Shown here in pieces: positions 39,726 to 48,952 of a stretch of 64,000 bases of DNA (position 1 is its first letter; every line of letters starts with the position of its first letter). This DNA comes from Gemmatimonas aurantiaca T-27 (lineage in GTDB: Bacteria; Gemmatimonadota; Gemmatimonadetes; Gemmatimonadales; Gemmatimonadaceae): the NCBI RefSeq assembly GCF_000010305.1, contig NC_012489.1:620001-684000 (forward strand). The letters are read 5' to 3'. A program made the position numbers and the translations under genes. Under the pieces are notes generated by a model. The model was not told the DNA's origin. It worked only from the letters and a program-made list of their open reading frames with translations, and made no database searches.

Positions 39726-40931
39726 ATGCCAGCTCATATTGCGTTCGTTGCCAACCGCCTGCCGTGGCCGTTGGATGACGGCTGGAAACGCAGAACTTTC
39801 GCGATCGCACAGGCCACGGCGCTGCTTGGGGATTTGACGATCGTTGTGCCACGAGGTACCTGGAGCGACACGATCGAGTTCGAGAACGCTTTTGGGGCTG
39901 ATTGCCGTATCGTGTTCTCCGATGGTCCGAATCCGTTGTCTGTTGGCGAGGCGCTGACAAACGCGGCGAGATTCAATCTCTCTCCTCTGGCTTGCAGGCA
40001 CCTCGATCCTTCCTTGGTGGAGGCGCTTGTCTCGGTGGCGCATCACCGCCGACTGGACGCTGTTGTGTATGCGGGTGCCTTTCTTGCTGAACGACACCAG
40101 CAGGTACCCGCACTGCGCGATGTGCCCTTTTGCATCGATACGCACAACCTCGACTCGCTGGCGCTCGGCCGTCGCGCAAAGTTGAAGGGAGGGTTGATGC
40201 AAGCGCCGCTACGGCTGTCTGCGCGACTCCAGCAGCGTGCGGAACGCCGTGTATTCGGGCAGGCTGCAAAGACGGTGGTATGCTCAGCAACAGAAGTCCC
40301 TCTGGCCAAAGACATCAGTCCGAATGCGAACGTCGGCGTTGTCGCAAACGGGGTGGATCTCTCGGAGTTCGTCGCCGCCCCACTTCCAGAGCGTACTGAC
40401 ATCTGTCGCCTACTGTTCTTCGGCAATCTCGAGTACCCTCCGAATGTTGACGCCGTCCAAATGCTGGTGGACGATCTGATGCCGAGGATTCGATCACGAG
40501 GCTTGCCTGGACATTGTCGCATCGTGGGCGCGGGACGCCCAAGCGCCATCGCCGCAATGGTCGCTGGGCTGGACGATGTGTCGTTGGTCGGTCAGGTGCC
40601 AAAGATCGTGGACGAGATCCATGCGGCCGATATCATCGTCGTTCCGTTGCGCGCTGGCGGCGGGACTCGACTCAAGATCGTTGAAGCACTGGCCTGTGCG
40701 CGGCCGATTGTCACGACGCGCATCGGTGCGGAAGGGCTTGCACTCGACGACGGTGAGACGGCGCTCCTGCGCGATGATGCCGACACATTTGTCGATGCCG
40801 TTGAGGCGCTATGGAACGACGAAAAACTCGCAGGGAAGATCGCGGAGAACGCATCGCGATTTGCGACATCACGCTATGCGTGGCAAGGACTCCAAAAGGA
40901 GTTCGCTCGACAGGTTGGTGAGGTGCTTTGA
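39726..40931 (+). CDS. Glycosyltransferase family 4, exosortase-locus type
   Basis: The 401-residue protein opens with an N-terminal Rossmann half (HIAFVANRLPWPLDDGWKRR) and closes with a GT4 donor domain: FFGNLEYPPNVDAV, IVPLRAGGGTRLKIVEALACARPIV. The N-terminal wording resembles glycosyltransferases linked to PEP-CTERM/EpsH1 systems. The gene sits 20 bases after epsI, which fits that assignment. Start: ATG at 39726. The sugar donor is not predictable. Confidence 0.88.
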   Translation: MPAHIAFVANRLPWPLDDGWKRRTFAIAQATALLGDLTIVVPRGTWSDTIEFENAFGADCRIVFSDGPNPLSVGEALTNAARFNLSPLACRHLDPSLVEALVSVAHHRRLDAVVYAGAFLAERHQQVPALRDVPFCIDTHNLDSLALGRRAKLKGGLMQAPLRLSARLQQRAERRVFGQAAKTVVCSATEVPLAKDISPNANVGVVANGVDLSEFVAAPLPERTDICRLLFFGNLEYPPNVDAVQMLVDDLMPRIRSRGLPGHCRIVGAGRPSAIAAMVAGLDDVSLVGQVPKIVDEIHAADIIVVPLRAGGGTRLKIVEALACARPIVTTRIGAEGLALDDGETALLRDDADTFVDAVEALWNDEKLAGKIAENASRFATSRYAWQGLQKEFARQVGEVL

Positions 40932-40944
40932 TGAACGATCACGC

Positions 40945-42027
40945 ATGAGCGCGGCACGAGTCCTGGCCTTTCTGGATACGGGGATACTCTCAGGGCCCGC
41001 CCGTCAGCTGATCGCTGCGATTCCACTGCTTCGCGAACGGGGCTACGATGTGCGCCCCGTTGTCTATCAGTCTGGGGAGGCTCGGACAGACTTCAGGCGT
41101 GCGTTGGAAGCGGCGGATATCGACTATTCGGTGCTTCACTACGGCACTCGTCGCGACCTGTTGTCGGGCAAGCTTGTTGAAGAGCTGATACGGAAAGAAG
41201 GGCCTCGCATCATTCAAACCCACAACTTCCGTCCGGCTGTGGGGGTGTCCCTGTCACGGCGCGCGACTCGTGACCTTCCGTGGGTGGCGTTTTATCACGG
41301 CCACACGCTCGAAGACTGGAAAGTTCGAGTCTACAACGGCATTGAGCGTATCCTGTTGCAGCGCTCGGACGTGCTGGTCACTGTTGCGGAACGTCAACGT
41401 CGCCGATTCCCTTTCGCGCGTCGACTCGAAACGATCCCCAACGCGGTGTTGCCATCAGCTCGCCAAGGGCCTTCACGGAGGCCGGCAGAGGCAAGAGCGG
41501 GGGCCAATTTTGTTCTTGGTTACATTGGCCGACTCAGCCATGAGAAGGGTGTGGACATTCTCTTGCGTGCACTGGCGCAATTGTCCGACAAGGAGACCTT
41601 CACGCTCCGGCTCGTTGGCGATGGCCCGGACGAACTCATGCTCCGGCAACTCGCAGTAGAGCTTGGTGTTGAGCAGCAGGTGGAATTCGTCGGCCGGTTG
41701 GCATCCGCCGACGCCTTTCTCGAAACGCTCGACGCGCTGGTACTCCCCTCCCGTTCAGAAGGGATGCCAAACGTGCTGCTCGAGGCGGCCGCGAAAGACG
41801 TCCCGATGGTGGCCACAGATGTTGGTGATGTGCGGCGCATTTTGTCGTCGCCTCATGCCGGCACGGTGGTGCCTGCCGGGGATGTGCCAGCTTTGGCGGC
41901 CGCGCTTCTGGGGATTGTCCGCTTGGCCGAGGACCCTCGCGGCATTGCCGACCGGCGCACGATAGTCCAGGAATTTGGCTTGGAGCGACGGATCGATCGT
42001 TTGGTGACGTTGTACGACCAGCTGTGA
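40945..42027 (+). CDS. Glycosyltransferase family 4
   Basis: The 360-residue protein has a typical GT4 fold: VLAFLDTGILSGPARQLIAAI at the N-terminus, and GYIGRLSHEKGVDILLRAL and LPSRSEGMPNVLLEAAAKDVPMVATDVG in the donor domain. The EGMPNVLLEA segment holds the conserved glutamates that bind the nucleotide sugar. It follows the previous glycosyltransferase by 13 bases. The first ATG after the upstream gene (40945) is chosen. Confidence 0.9.
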   Translation: MSAARVLAFLDTGILSGPARQLIAAIPLLRERGYDVRPVVYQSGEARTDFRRALEAADIDYSVLHYGTRRDLLSGKLVEELIRKEGPRIIQTHNFRPAVGVSLSRRATRDLPWVAFYHGHTLEDWKVRVYNGIERILLQRSDVLVTVAERQRRRFPFARRLETIPNAVLPSARQGPSRRPAEARAGANFVLGYIGRLSHEKGVDILLRALAQLSDKETFTLRLVGDGPDELMLRQLAVELGVEQQVEFVGRLASADAFLETLDALVLPSRSEGMPNVLLEAAAKDVPMVATDVGDVRRILSSPHAGTVVPAGDVPALAAALLGIVRLAEDPRGIADRRTIVQEFGLERRIDRLVTLYDQL

Positions 42028-42311
42028 AATGCAGTGGTATCACATTGTGACCCCATTTTGCTGAAACCGCCTTGGACGGATAAGATTTTATGTGGAATGG
42101 CGAAGAGAGGTGCGATGACGCACTCTGCTGGCCCAACTGTCACAAAATCGTAGGTCGAGTAGGTGACGGGCGCCGCGAAGCGTTCGTCCCCTGCATGTGG
42201 ATGCGATGATCAGCATTTCACAAAGCTCGACCGAACGAAGTAGTTTCAGCGGGCTCGTCAACCGTGTGTTTTTATCAGCTCCCAGGCACGTCCTTGTCCT
42301 CGAAGAGCATC

Positions 42312-44108
42312 ATGTTTCTGCCAGCCCTGCTCACGCTTTCGGTTCTCTCCGGATGCGAGACGCCGGCCACCGCGACCCACGAAGTGCGAAGTGTTGTGGC
42401 GGGCTCCGTAGCAGAAACCATCATCGCGTCCGATCGGACGTGCGAAGAGGCTCGTGGTCGAGCCTTCGGACCCAGTGTTGTTGGTGTACAGCTCACTGGT
42501 GTTCCTTCATCAGTCGCATTGGGAGCTTCGTTTACGCCGAACGCGCAAGCGCTCATGTCGGATGGTAGTAGTCTCGACGTGGGTCGCTTTGTCCGGACGT
42601 CGAATACCGGTGTTTTAGGCGTCGCCGGAAGTGCGTTTGTCGCGCTTGGGGGTGGCGTGGCAGAAGTGCGCGTGGCTTGCGGTAGTCATCGCCGAAGTCT
42701 CCAGGTTACGGTCACTGGGGGAAGTGATTCGGGTCAGCTGGTGGCGAATCTCAAGGTGGTACGATTCGATGGTGGTAGTGGGCCAACGGCTATCTCCAAC
42801 GGCATTCCACTTGTGCAAGGCGCCTTTCAGCCTGCCGCGATCGCGAATCTTCGCATGTATGTTTCCGGCGTCGAACAACCCGCCCGTATTCAGGCACTGG
42901 AAGGTCGTTTTCATGATGGATCGGTTCGCGCCGTACTCGTGCAATTCACGACAACGGTGAACGGCGCGCAGACGGCGTCTGCCTCTCTTCGTTTGGTCGG
43001 CGCGCGACCGGCCTTGGCAATGCCGCCGCTTATGGAGACCTCTCTCGCACCGGATGCCGCTGCACTTCCGAGTGACGCCACCTATCTGCGGAGCACGAAC
43101 GCAGCGGGCAAGCTTCCGGCCTATCCGTTGACTAACGTGCCTGCAGTTGTCGCCACTCATGACGCCGAATATGCGCAGCTTCATGAAAAAGACTGGGGAC
43201 GATGTGCGGCTGCATGGGATTGTGGTCGCACCTCCGGCTACGATCGGGCGCAAATGGTGTACGAATTGTGGTTCCGCACAGCTAATCCATTGTACTGGAG
43301 GCGCGCTTCGCTCATGGTGAAAGACTATGTCACCCGCTACGCCGGGCCCAACAATGGCGGGCTGCCGCCCTGGTGGACGCAACCACGTAGTGTGGCGCTC
43401 AACTACCAGTTGACCGGGGAGAGCAAGGCGCGAGTACTCGCGCGTCAGATGGCAGAAGTACATGCATTCCAGACTCGACCCATGCCCAATTGGGGTCAGG
43501 GATGGGCGATCGCCGATGGCGATGATCGACGCGAGGCCCGTGCGATGGTCGCTGGATTGGCTGCTACCAGCGTCGGTGCGGATAGTCCTATTGTTGGTCT
43601 GGTGACTCAGTTTGCCAGTTACTTCAGCCCGTCGACGATGTCTCAGTGGATCGGACTACTGCCGAGCTCACAGAAGGCAAATGGGTGTTTCTGCGCACCG
43701 GTGTACAGCGATGGACAGAAGAACTTCATGGTTGGCATGCTCCTCACGTCATTAATTCGCTACTATGAAGAGGTAAACGCCGACCCACGTATTTTGCCTA
43801 TCGTTCAGCGTGCAGCAGACTACATGTGGGAGAATGAGTGGCTGCTCCTTGATCGAGGATTCAAGTATGTTTCTAACAACCGCATCGAGAATGGAGCCGT
43901 CGCGGAGTCTTCCAAAGCTGCCCCAGACCTGAATGCGTTTACGCTTCCTGCGTATGCTTGGTTGTACAAGCAGACACGGCGTCAGGAGTATTTGGATCGT
44001 TACACAATTATTCTCTCTGGGCTTTGGCGTCCGATGATGGCCACGTCCGGCAAGCACTTCGATCAGGGCTACGCTGACGTGGCTTCTACCTATCTGTGGA
44101 TCCAATAG
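42312..44108 (+). CDS. Lipoprotein with Ig-like and polysaccharide-lyase-like domains
   Basis: The 598-residue protein has a lipobox LSGC at about residue 15 (MFLPALLTLSVLSGC). A BIG2-like Ig segment lies at about 50-140 (VVGVQLTGVPSSVALGASFT, NTGVLGVAGSAFVALGGG). A beta-domain around RVYDGSVRAVLVQF-like sequence follows (FHDGSVRAVLVQF). The remainder is an alpha/alpha-toroid-like domain rich in aromatic residues (WWTQPRSVALNYQL, MPNWGQGWAIADGDDRREARAM). The layout resembles rhamnogalacturonan-lyase-type proteins. In a polysaccharide locus it may trim or release the product. The activity is not shown by sequence alone. The 284-base gap upstream holds no other gene. Confidence 0.65.
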   Translation: MFLPALLTLSVLSGCETPATATHEVRSVVAGSVAETIIASDRTCEEARGRAFGPSVVGVQLTGVPSSVALGASFTPNAQALMSDGSSLDVGRFVRTSNTGVLGVAGSAFVALGGGVAEVRVACGSHRRSLQVTVTGGSDSGQLVANLKVVRFDGGSGPTAISNGIPLVQGAFQPAAIANLRMYVSGVEQPARIQALEGRFHDGSVRAVLVQFTTTVNGAQTASASLRLVGARPALAMPPLMETSLAPDAAALPSDATYLRSTNAAGKLPAYPLTNVPAVVATHDAEYAQLHEKDWGRCAAAWDCGRTSGYDRAQMVYELWFRTANPLYWRRASLMVKDYVTRYAGPNNGGLPPWWTQPRSVALNYQLTGESKARVLARQMAEVHAFQTRPMPNWGQGWAIADGDDRREARAMVAGLAATSVGADSPIVGLVTQFASYFSPSTMSQWIGLLPSSQKANGCFCAPVYSDGQKNFMVGMLLTSLIRYYEEVNADPRILPIVQRAADYMWENEWLLLDRGFKYVSNNRIENGAVAESSKAAPDLNAFTLPAYAWLYKQTRRQEYLDRYTIILSGLWRPMMATSGKHFDQGYADVASTYLWIQ

Positions 44109-45535
44109 CTAGCGGTCCGGTTTTGGAGCCTGCTTCAGGCAGCTACTTGCAGCCCTCACCATCAGAACCGGTATTCTTTCCGGTTTCCTCGGCAGGTATT
44201 GCCGTGGCGCCGCGACGTGCAAAGGTTGCGGTGCGCAATACGGGCCGTGCTGCTATAAGAGGCAGCGCCGGTGTCGCACTCTTCGCTGCGTTGGCAACTA
44301 TCGGTTTCCGACTCCACGAGTTGGTGCCACTGGTAGCCAATGTGCTTCGGCCAGCAATGTTCTTGGGGCCATTGGCGGTGGTGCTCATGCTCCGTCAAGC
44401 CAAAGTCCCATTCTCTGCTGTGGTGAAGCGGAGTTTCTTGTTGAGGGCTCTGCTTGCATTGGCGGTCTTCGCAGCGATTGGTGTACCGTTTGCCCTGTTG
44501 CGTGGTTTCGCATTCGCACGCTTGCAGGGATTGCTCCCGCTCTTTCTGCTGTTTCTTGCATTCTCCCTGGCCAAGCCTTCTTCGGCCGATGTGAAGCGGG
44601 CCATCACCATGTTTGTCATACTTGGTGGTCTGCTGGGTACAGCGGCAATCCTGTTAGGCCATTCGGATTCTTCCGGGCGCGTGAGTGTCACTTACACATT
44701 GGACTCCAATGATCTGGCGGCTGTTCTTGCTATGGTTGTGCCGCTCGCCTGTGGGTTGGTGTTTTCTGGATCGGTCTATCAACGCGTGGGTGCCGTTATA
44801 GCAGTGGCGATTTGCAGTTGGGCGATCGTTCGTACGGGCTCTCGAGGGGGTGTTGTCGGACTTGGGGTTGGGCTTCTGGTTTTTGTCCTTATACAACGCG
44901 GAAGCATGCGCATGATCAGCCTAGCTGTGTTGTCTCTGGCAATGGTCGTAGGTTGGCAATTCGCTCCGCATTCTTTTCGAGAGCGTATGGCGTCTTTGGC
45001 GTCCCTGGAAGCGGACTACAACACCACAAGCTATTTTGGTCGCAAAGAGATCTGGAGTCGAGGAATTGGATACGGACTCTCGAATCCAGTCATGGGAGTT
45101 GGTATCGGCAATTTTGAGGCAGCAGAAGGCTCCACTTTGGAAGAGATGGGGCGGCGTGGTAAATGGTCCGCAGCGCACAATAGCTTCATCCAGGTTTTCT
45201 CGGAAATGGGATTTCCTGGGCTGATTATCTTTTCGCTCATTCTTGGGCGATGCCTATTGGTCGCGTGGCGCTGGCGTTCACCAAGGGTATTCTATCCTAG
45301 TGAGCCTAGTAGCTATCCAGGGCTGCTGGGGGCGGTGACAGCTTTCACGGTTGCGGCGTTCTTCGTGAGCGGGGCATTCTCGTGGGCCTTTTTCGCCCTA
45401 TGCGGCCTCATGAGCGTCGCCGATTTGTCTAGCAATCGTGAGGGGATGACTCCACCTAGGCGAACCGGACGTGCTACCCTCGCACCACTCCTGCGTAAAG
45501 GCGCTCGTATCGGGAAGCACAAGCGTCCATACTGA
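44096..45535 (+). CDS. O-antigen ligase / Wzy-type polymerase family membrane protein
   Basis: The 479-residue polytopic protein has about ten hydrophobic segments. It carries the family periplasmic loop with FGRKEIWSRGIGYGLSNPVMGVG and AAHNSFIQVFSEMGFPG, the Wzy_C/O-antigen ligase core with conserved histidine and arginine residues. It would polymerise repeat units or ligate glycan at the outer face of the inner membrane. The GTG start at 44096 overlaps the lyase-like gene by 13 bases. Its last 62 bases overlap the convergent glycosyltransferase gene. Confidence 0.88.
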   Translation: MDPIASGPVLEPASGSYLQPSPSEPVFFPVSSAGIAVAPRRAKVAVRNTGRAAIRGSAGVALFAALATIGFRLHELVPLVANVLRPAMFLGPLAVVLMLRQAKVPFSAVVKRSFLLRALLALAVFAAIGVPFALLRGFAFARLQGLLPLFLLFLAFSLAKPSSADVKRAITMFVILGGLLGTAAILLGHSDSSGRVSVTYTLDSNDLAAVLAMVVPLACGLVFSGSVYQRVGAVIAVAICSWAIVRTGSRGGVVGLGVGLLVFVLIQRGSMRMISLAVLSLAMVVGWQFAPHSFRERMASLASLEADYNTTSYFGRKEIWSRGIGYGLSNPVMGVGIGNFEAAEGSTLEEMGRRGKWSAAHNSFIQVFSEMGFPGLIIFSLILGRCLLVAWRWRSPRVFYPSEPSSYPGLLGAVTAFTVAAFFVSGAFSWAFFALCGLMSVADLSSNREGMTPPRRTGRATLAPLLRKGARIGKHKRPY

Positions 45536-46559
45536 AGCGCTCTTGTACAACTGTCGGCGCTTTCTTTTTGAACACCGACCGCCATGAATCGTTGTGAAGT
45601 GACTCTCTCAATGCGGCCGTCAGTTGATGTTGATCATGTGGGTCAATGAGCAGGCCTAGGCCACCTAGTACATCGGCGCTGTCTCCGACATCTGATGCTA
45701 CGACCGGCGTGCCACTCAGCAACGACTCGAGGAGCGCAATGGAAGTGCCTTCTGAAAAACTTGGCAGACAAAAGGTATCAAACGCCGCTAAATACTGCCT
45801 AGCGTCTGTGAGGTTGCCCGTCAGAATAGCAGAATCTCCGATACCAAGATTGGCAATGTCGGCCGTGAGTGTATCATGCTCTGCGCCATCACCAATGATT
45901 ACTAGATAGGCGTCGCGGATGTTTTTCTTGATATCGGCAAACGCTCTTATGAGCACGCGATGATTCTTGACCGCGGCGAGTCTGCCGATTGTGCCGATGA
46001 CCTTCGCGTCGTTGGGCACGCCAAGCTGGCGCCGCGCAGCACTACGCTCGAGCGGAGTAAAGCCGAGTACTCCATTGGGGATCACTTCTGCGCGCGACCC
46101 ATTGCGCGGTAACCAGCGCAAGAAATGCGGACGGAGGGCCTCGGAAACGAACGTCACGCGATCTGTGAAGAGGTCCGCGACTCCCTCTAAAATGCGTGCA
46201 GTGGATGCACTGCTTTCGTGTAAGCCATGAATTGTATGAATTCGTGCTGAGACCCCAGAAAGCACCGCTGCGAGGAGCCCTTTGGTCCACGCCCCTGTAT
46301 GTGAGTGGACAACGTCAGGACGCACAGTGCGCAGATGGTCTACGAGCTCCGGCGAGTAGAAAGATCCTCTGCGGCCGGATACAGGGCAGAATCTCGTTTC
46401 GACGCCAAGCCGGTTGGCCAAAGGGGCAAGTGAACCATATTCGTCCGTTGTGGATATGCCAACCCTATGTCCTCGCTCCAGAAGCTTCGCGGACAACTGT
46501 ACAGTGAAAGTTTCCATGCCCCCGGTCTGCAAGGTGGGCAGGATCATCTCAATCCGCAT
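45474..46559 (-). CDS. Glycosyltransferase family 4
   Basis: The 361-residue protein has MILPTLQTGGMETFTVQLSA, VHSHTGAWTKGLLAA, VIPNGV, GTIGRLAAVKNH and PSFSEGTSIALLESLLSGTPVVASDVG, a complete GT4 set including the donor-binding SEGTSIALLE. The 3' end runs 62 bases into the convergent ligase gene. It starts 11 bases inside the end of the next gene upstream, so both are probably co-transcribed. Confidence 0.9.
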   Translation of the reverse strand: MRIEMILPTLQTGGMETFTVQLSAKLLERGHRVGISTTDEYGSLAPLANRLGVETRFCPVSGRRGSFYSPELVDHLRTVRPDVVHSHTGAWTKGLLAAVLSGVSARIHTIHGLHESSASTARILEGVADLFTDRVTFVSEALRPHFLRWLPRNGSRAEVIPNGVLGFTPLERSAARRQLGVPNDAKVIGTIGRLAAVKNHRVLIRAFADIKKNIRDAYLVIIGDGAEHDTLTADIANLGIGDSAILTGNLTDARQYLAAFDTFCLPSFSEGTSIALLESLLSGTPVVASDVGDSADVLGGLGLLIDPHDQHQLTAALRESLHNDSWRSVFKKKAPTVVQERFSMDACASRYERLYAGVVRG

Positions 46560-47940
46560 GATTTGCCGCGTTCATTGGGTTGCGAGCCCTCACTATTGCC
46601 TCGAGTTTAGCGAAAAGAATATCCGCCTGCGTGACAATGCTGACGTCCAATGTGTCGACCACGCGCTTTGGTGTCTCGCCCTTCTGGAATCGACGATATA
46701 GCGAGGCAATGGCTGTGGCAATTGCTGCCACATCTCCCGGCGCGCAGACGACTGCATTTGCTTCCACCAGAAGACGATGACTCGCGGTGCCACGTTCTTC
46801 CAGGGCCAGAATCCAGCTAGGGTGCTCAAAATACTCGTATAGCTTGCTCGGAATGCAGAGGCGGGCACTCTGAGGAAGGTTTACCAGCACGGCAGCCCGT
46901 TGTTGCATCGCACCGAGTTCCTTACGCGCCACTGGTGCTTCGATAGAAACCAGATCTGAAATGCCAAGTGCTTCGGTGTATTGCGTGAGAGAGACATCGC
47001 CAAAGTGCGAAACGTTTCCAACGAAGCGCATCTGAAACTCCTTTGACGTGACGCCTTCGGCTTGAGCAAAATCGCGAATTGCTTGCAGCAGGGGCCTTGG
47101 ATCACGATCGAGGTAGATTGCTCCTGCGAATAGCATTTCGAATCGGTCGCGCCGTGACACCTCACAAGCCGGTGAGGTGGGGGCTGAGCCGTTACGCACT
47201 ACGACGATCTCGGTGCCCGGGTGACGCGGTTGGGTGGCTTCACGTGCCTCTTCGGTATTCATGACAAGCAATGATGCATGCCGCACTGCTCGTTCTTCCA
47301 AAAAATCGGCGAGCCTATAGAAAAACGGAGAGGCGTAGTCTGGCTGCAGCACATCCATTGCTGACCAAGGGTCCCGAAAGTCCAGTATCAAAGGAAGCTT
47401 GCGGCGTTTCGCTACAACCGCCGCAGCGAGCGATGTGAGATGAGGAGGAGAAGAGCAGATTACCGCGTCGTATGCGCGAAACCGGGAGAGCTGCAGGCCT
47501 ACGCGCTGGGCGGCTTGCTTCCAGCGAAGTCCCGGAATGTAGTAGAACAGCGTGTTGAAGCTCCGCTTTAAGCCAATGCGACTTAGGGCTGACGGAAGCT
47601 GATGCTTAAGCACCACTGCCTCGCTTCCAACACTGTCCGCGGCGCCAATATTGCCATTGGAAGAGGTAGGCATGGCCGTACGAAACCGTGCGCGTGCTAC
47701 CTGAAGCAGAGTAAGTAGGGTCTGTCGGGCTCGCTCTAGCCAATGAGCGCGATATGGGACTGAATAGCGTTCTATGCCGGCAACCGAAGCGAAGATGCCA
47801 GGAGTTTCACAGCAAATGACATCGAAATGCCAGCCACGCTTCGCACCTTCATCGCATAGAAGCTTCCAGCGATGCGCTCCAGCCGCATTGGAGGGAGGAA
47901 AATGGTACGAGAAGAGCAATATGTGCCGCTCAGACTGCAT
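46549..47940 (-). CDS. Glycosyltransferase family 4-like
   Basis: The 463-residue protein opens ILLFSYHFPPSNAAGAHRW, a frequent GT4 start. It contains AVICSSPPHL and LILDFRDPW, and in the donor domain NGSAPTS and VNLPQSARLCIPSKLYEYF. The last pattern matches glycosyltransferases in capsular and exopolysaccharide loci. I start at the ATG at 47940. The longer frame runs into the intergenic region without typical sequence. Confidence 0.85.
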   Translation of the reverse strand: MQSERHILLFSYHFPPSNAAGAHRWKLLCDEGAKRGWHFDVICCETPGIFASVAGIERYSVPYRAHWLERARQTLLTLLQVARARFRTAMPTSSNGNIGAADSVGSEAVVLKHQLPSALSRIGLKRSFNTLFYYIPGLRWKQAAQRVGLQLSRFRAYDAVICSSPPHLTSLAAAVVAKRRKLPLILDFRDPWSAMDVLQPDYASPFFYRLADFLEERAVRHASLLVMNTEEAREATQPRHPGTEIVVVRNGSAPTSPACEVSRRDRFEMLFAGAIYLDRDPRPLLQAIRDFAQAEGVTSKEFQMRFVGNVSHFGDVSLTQYTEALGISDLVSIEAPVARKELGAMQQRAAVLVNLPQSARLCIPSKLYEYFEHPSWILALEERGTASHRLLVEANAVVCAPGDVAAIATAIASLYRRFQKGETPKRVVDTLDVSIVTQADILFAKLEAIVRARNPMNAANHAD

Positions 47941-48106
47941 ACGTGCTTTCTGTCTCCAGGCAAGCGTACTGAGAATGGAACTTTCACCGCACTCGCAATC
48001 TATAGGTAGCCATTCATATGCTCTAGCCAACACCTCGCCTCCTATTTTAGGTGGCGCCGTGCAAAGGGGGCGGGTATAGTAGATGGGCGGTGCTCGGTGT
48101 GTGGCC

Positions 48107-48122
48107 GGTTTTTGCGGCGAAT
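48107..48122 (+). promoter_or_regulatory. Shared 16-base motif upstream of the FkbM gene
   Basis: GGTTTTTGCGGCGAAT lies 27 bases before the FkbM start and recurs exactly at 49883, upstream of the flippase gene. Both sit in divergent intergenic regions. Function unknown. Confidence 0.4.
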
Positions 48123-48148
48123 CCCCAGACCAATCGCAGGGTCTCGTC

Positions 48149-48946
48149 ATGCTTAGGCGTGGACTTCGATATGCTCGTCGAATCGCCAGGGATAGCCTCG
48201 CGGCGATGCCCCACTTGGGAGCAAGAGGTGCACTGTACTTCTTCCTGGTCTCACCGTTTCGTGAGCTGCTGTCCGGAATGCTCCGTGCGCCCTATGCGAT
48301 CCCCCTCAAGGATGGGCAACAGGCGTGGCTTCGTCCCGGGACTTCTGATCGGATGGTGTTCGATCAGATCTTTGTGACACGAGAGTACGCTCCATTGCTG
48401 GTACAGGCGGACATTCGGAAAGTGGTCGACCTCGGCGCGAACTGCGGGCTCGCATCATTGTGGTTCCTGATACACTTCCCCGAATGCTCAGTCGTATACG
48501 TCGAACCAGACGGCAGCAATTTCGAGGCGGCTCGCCGAAATACTCACGCGCATGGCACGCGCTCTCGCGGTCTGCGCCGAGCCATCTGGTCAGAATCCCG
48601 ACGCTTGTGCCTCCATGCCGCTTCTGATGAGCACCAAGGGGAGTGGGGGCTTTTTGTGTCAGAAGACAGCACCGGAGCGATCGATGTGGTCGAGGCCTCC
48701 ACGCTGGAGGAGATTTTTGCTTCGGAAGGCCTGCAGTCTGTCGACATCCTGAAGGTCGACATTGAAGGAGCTGAGACAGAGCTATTCAAGACACACAACG
48801 ATTGGCTGCCTGCGGTGCGTTCACTGGCCATCGAAATACATGGTCGGGAGGCCGAGGAACTCATTGGCCGGACGTTGGGTCCCAGCGAGTGGGAAAAGGC
48901 GACATCCGGTGAATTGACACTCTTCCGGAGAATGGGTACTGGGTGA
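48149..48946 (+). CDS. FkbM-family methyltransferase
   Basis: The 265-residue protein has the SAM-binding motif VVDLGANCGLASLWFL, then VVYVEPDGSNFEAARRN and the typical FkbM end DILKVDIEGAETELF. Such enzymes O-methylate sugars or other surface molecules. In this locus a role in methylating the polysaccharide is likely. I start at MLRRGLRYARR (48149). It is convergent with the GT25 gene, with six bases between their ends. Confidence 0.9.
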   Translation: MLRRGLRYARRIARDSLAAMPHLGARGALYFFLVSPFRELLSGMLRAPYAIPLKDGQQAWLRPGTSDRMVFDQIFVTREYAPLLVQADIRKVVDLGANCGLASLWFLIHFPECSVVYVEPDGSNFEAARRNTHAHGTRSRGLRRAIWSESRRLCLHAASDEHQGEWGLFVSEDSTGAIDVVEASTLEEIFASEGLQSVDILKVDIEGAETELFKTHNDWLPAVRSLAIEIHGREAEELIGRTLGPSEWEKATSGELTLFRRMGTG

Positions 48947-48952
48947 GTTCGA

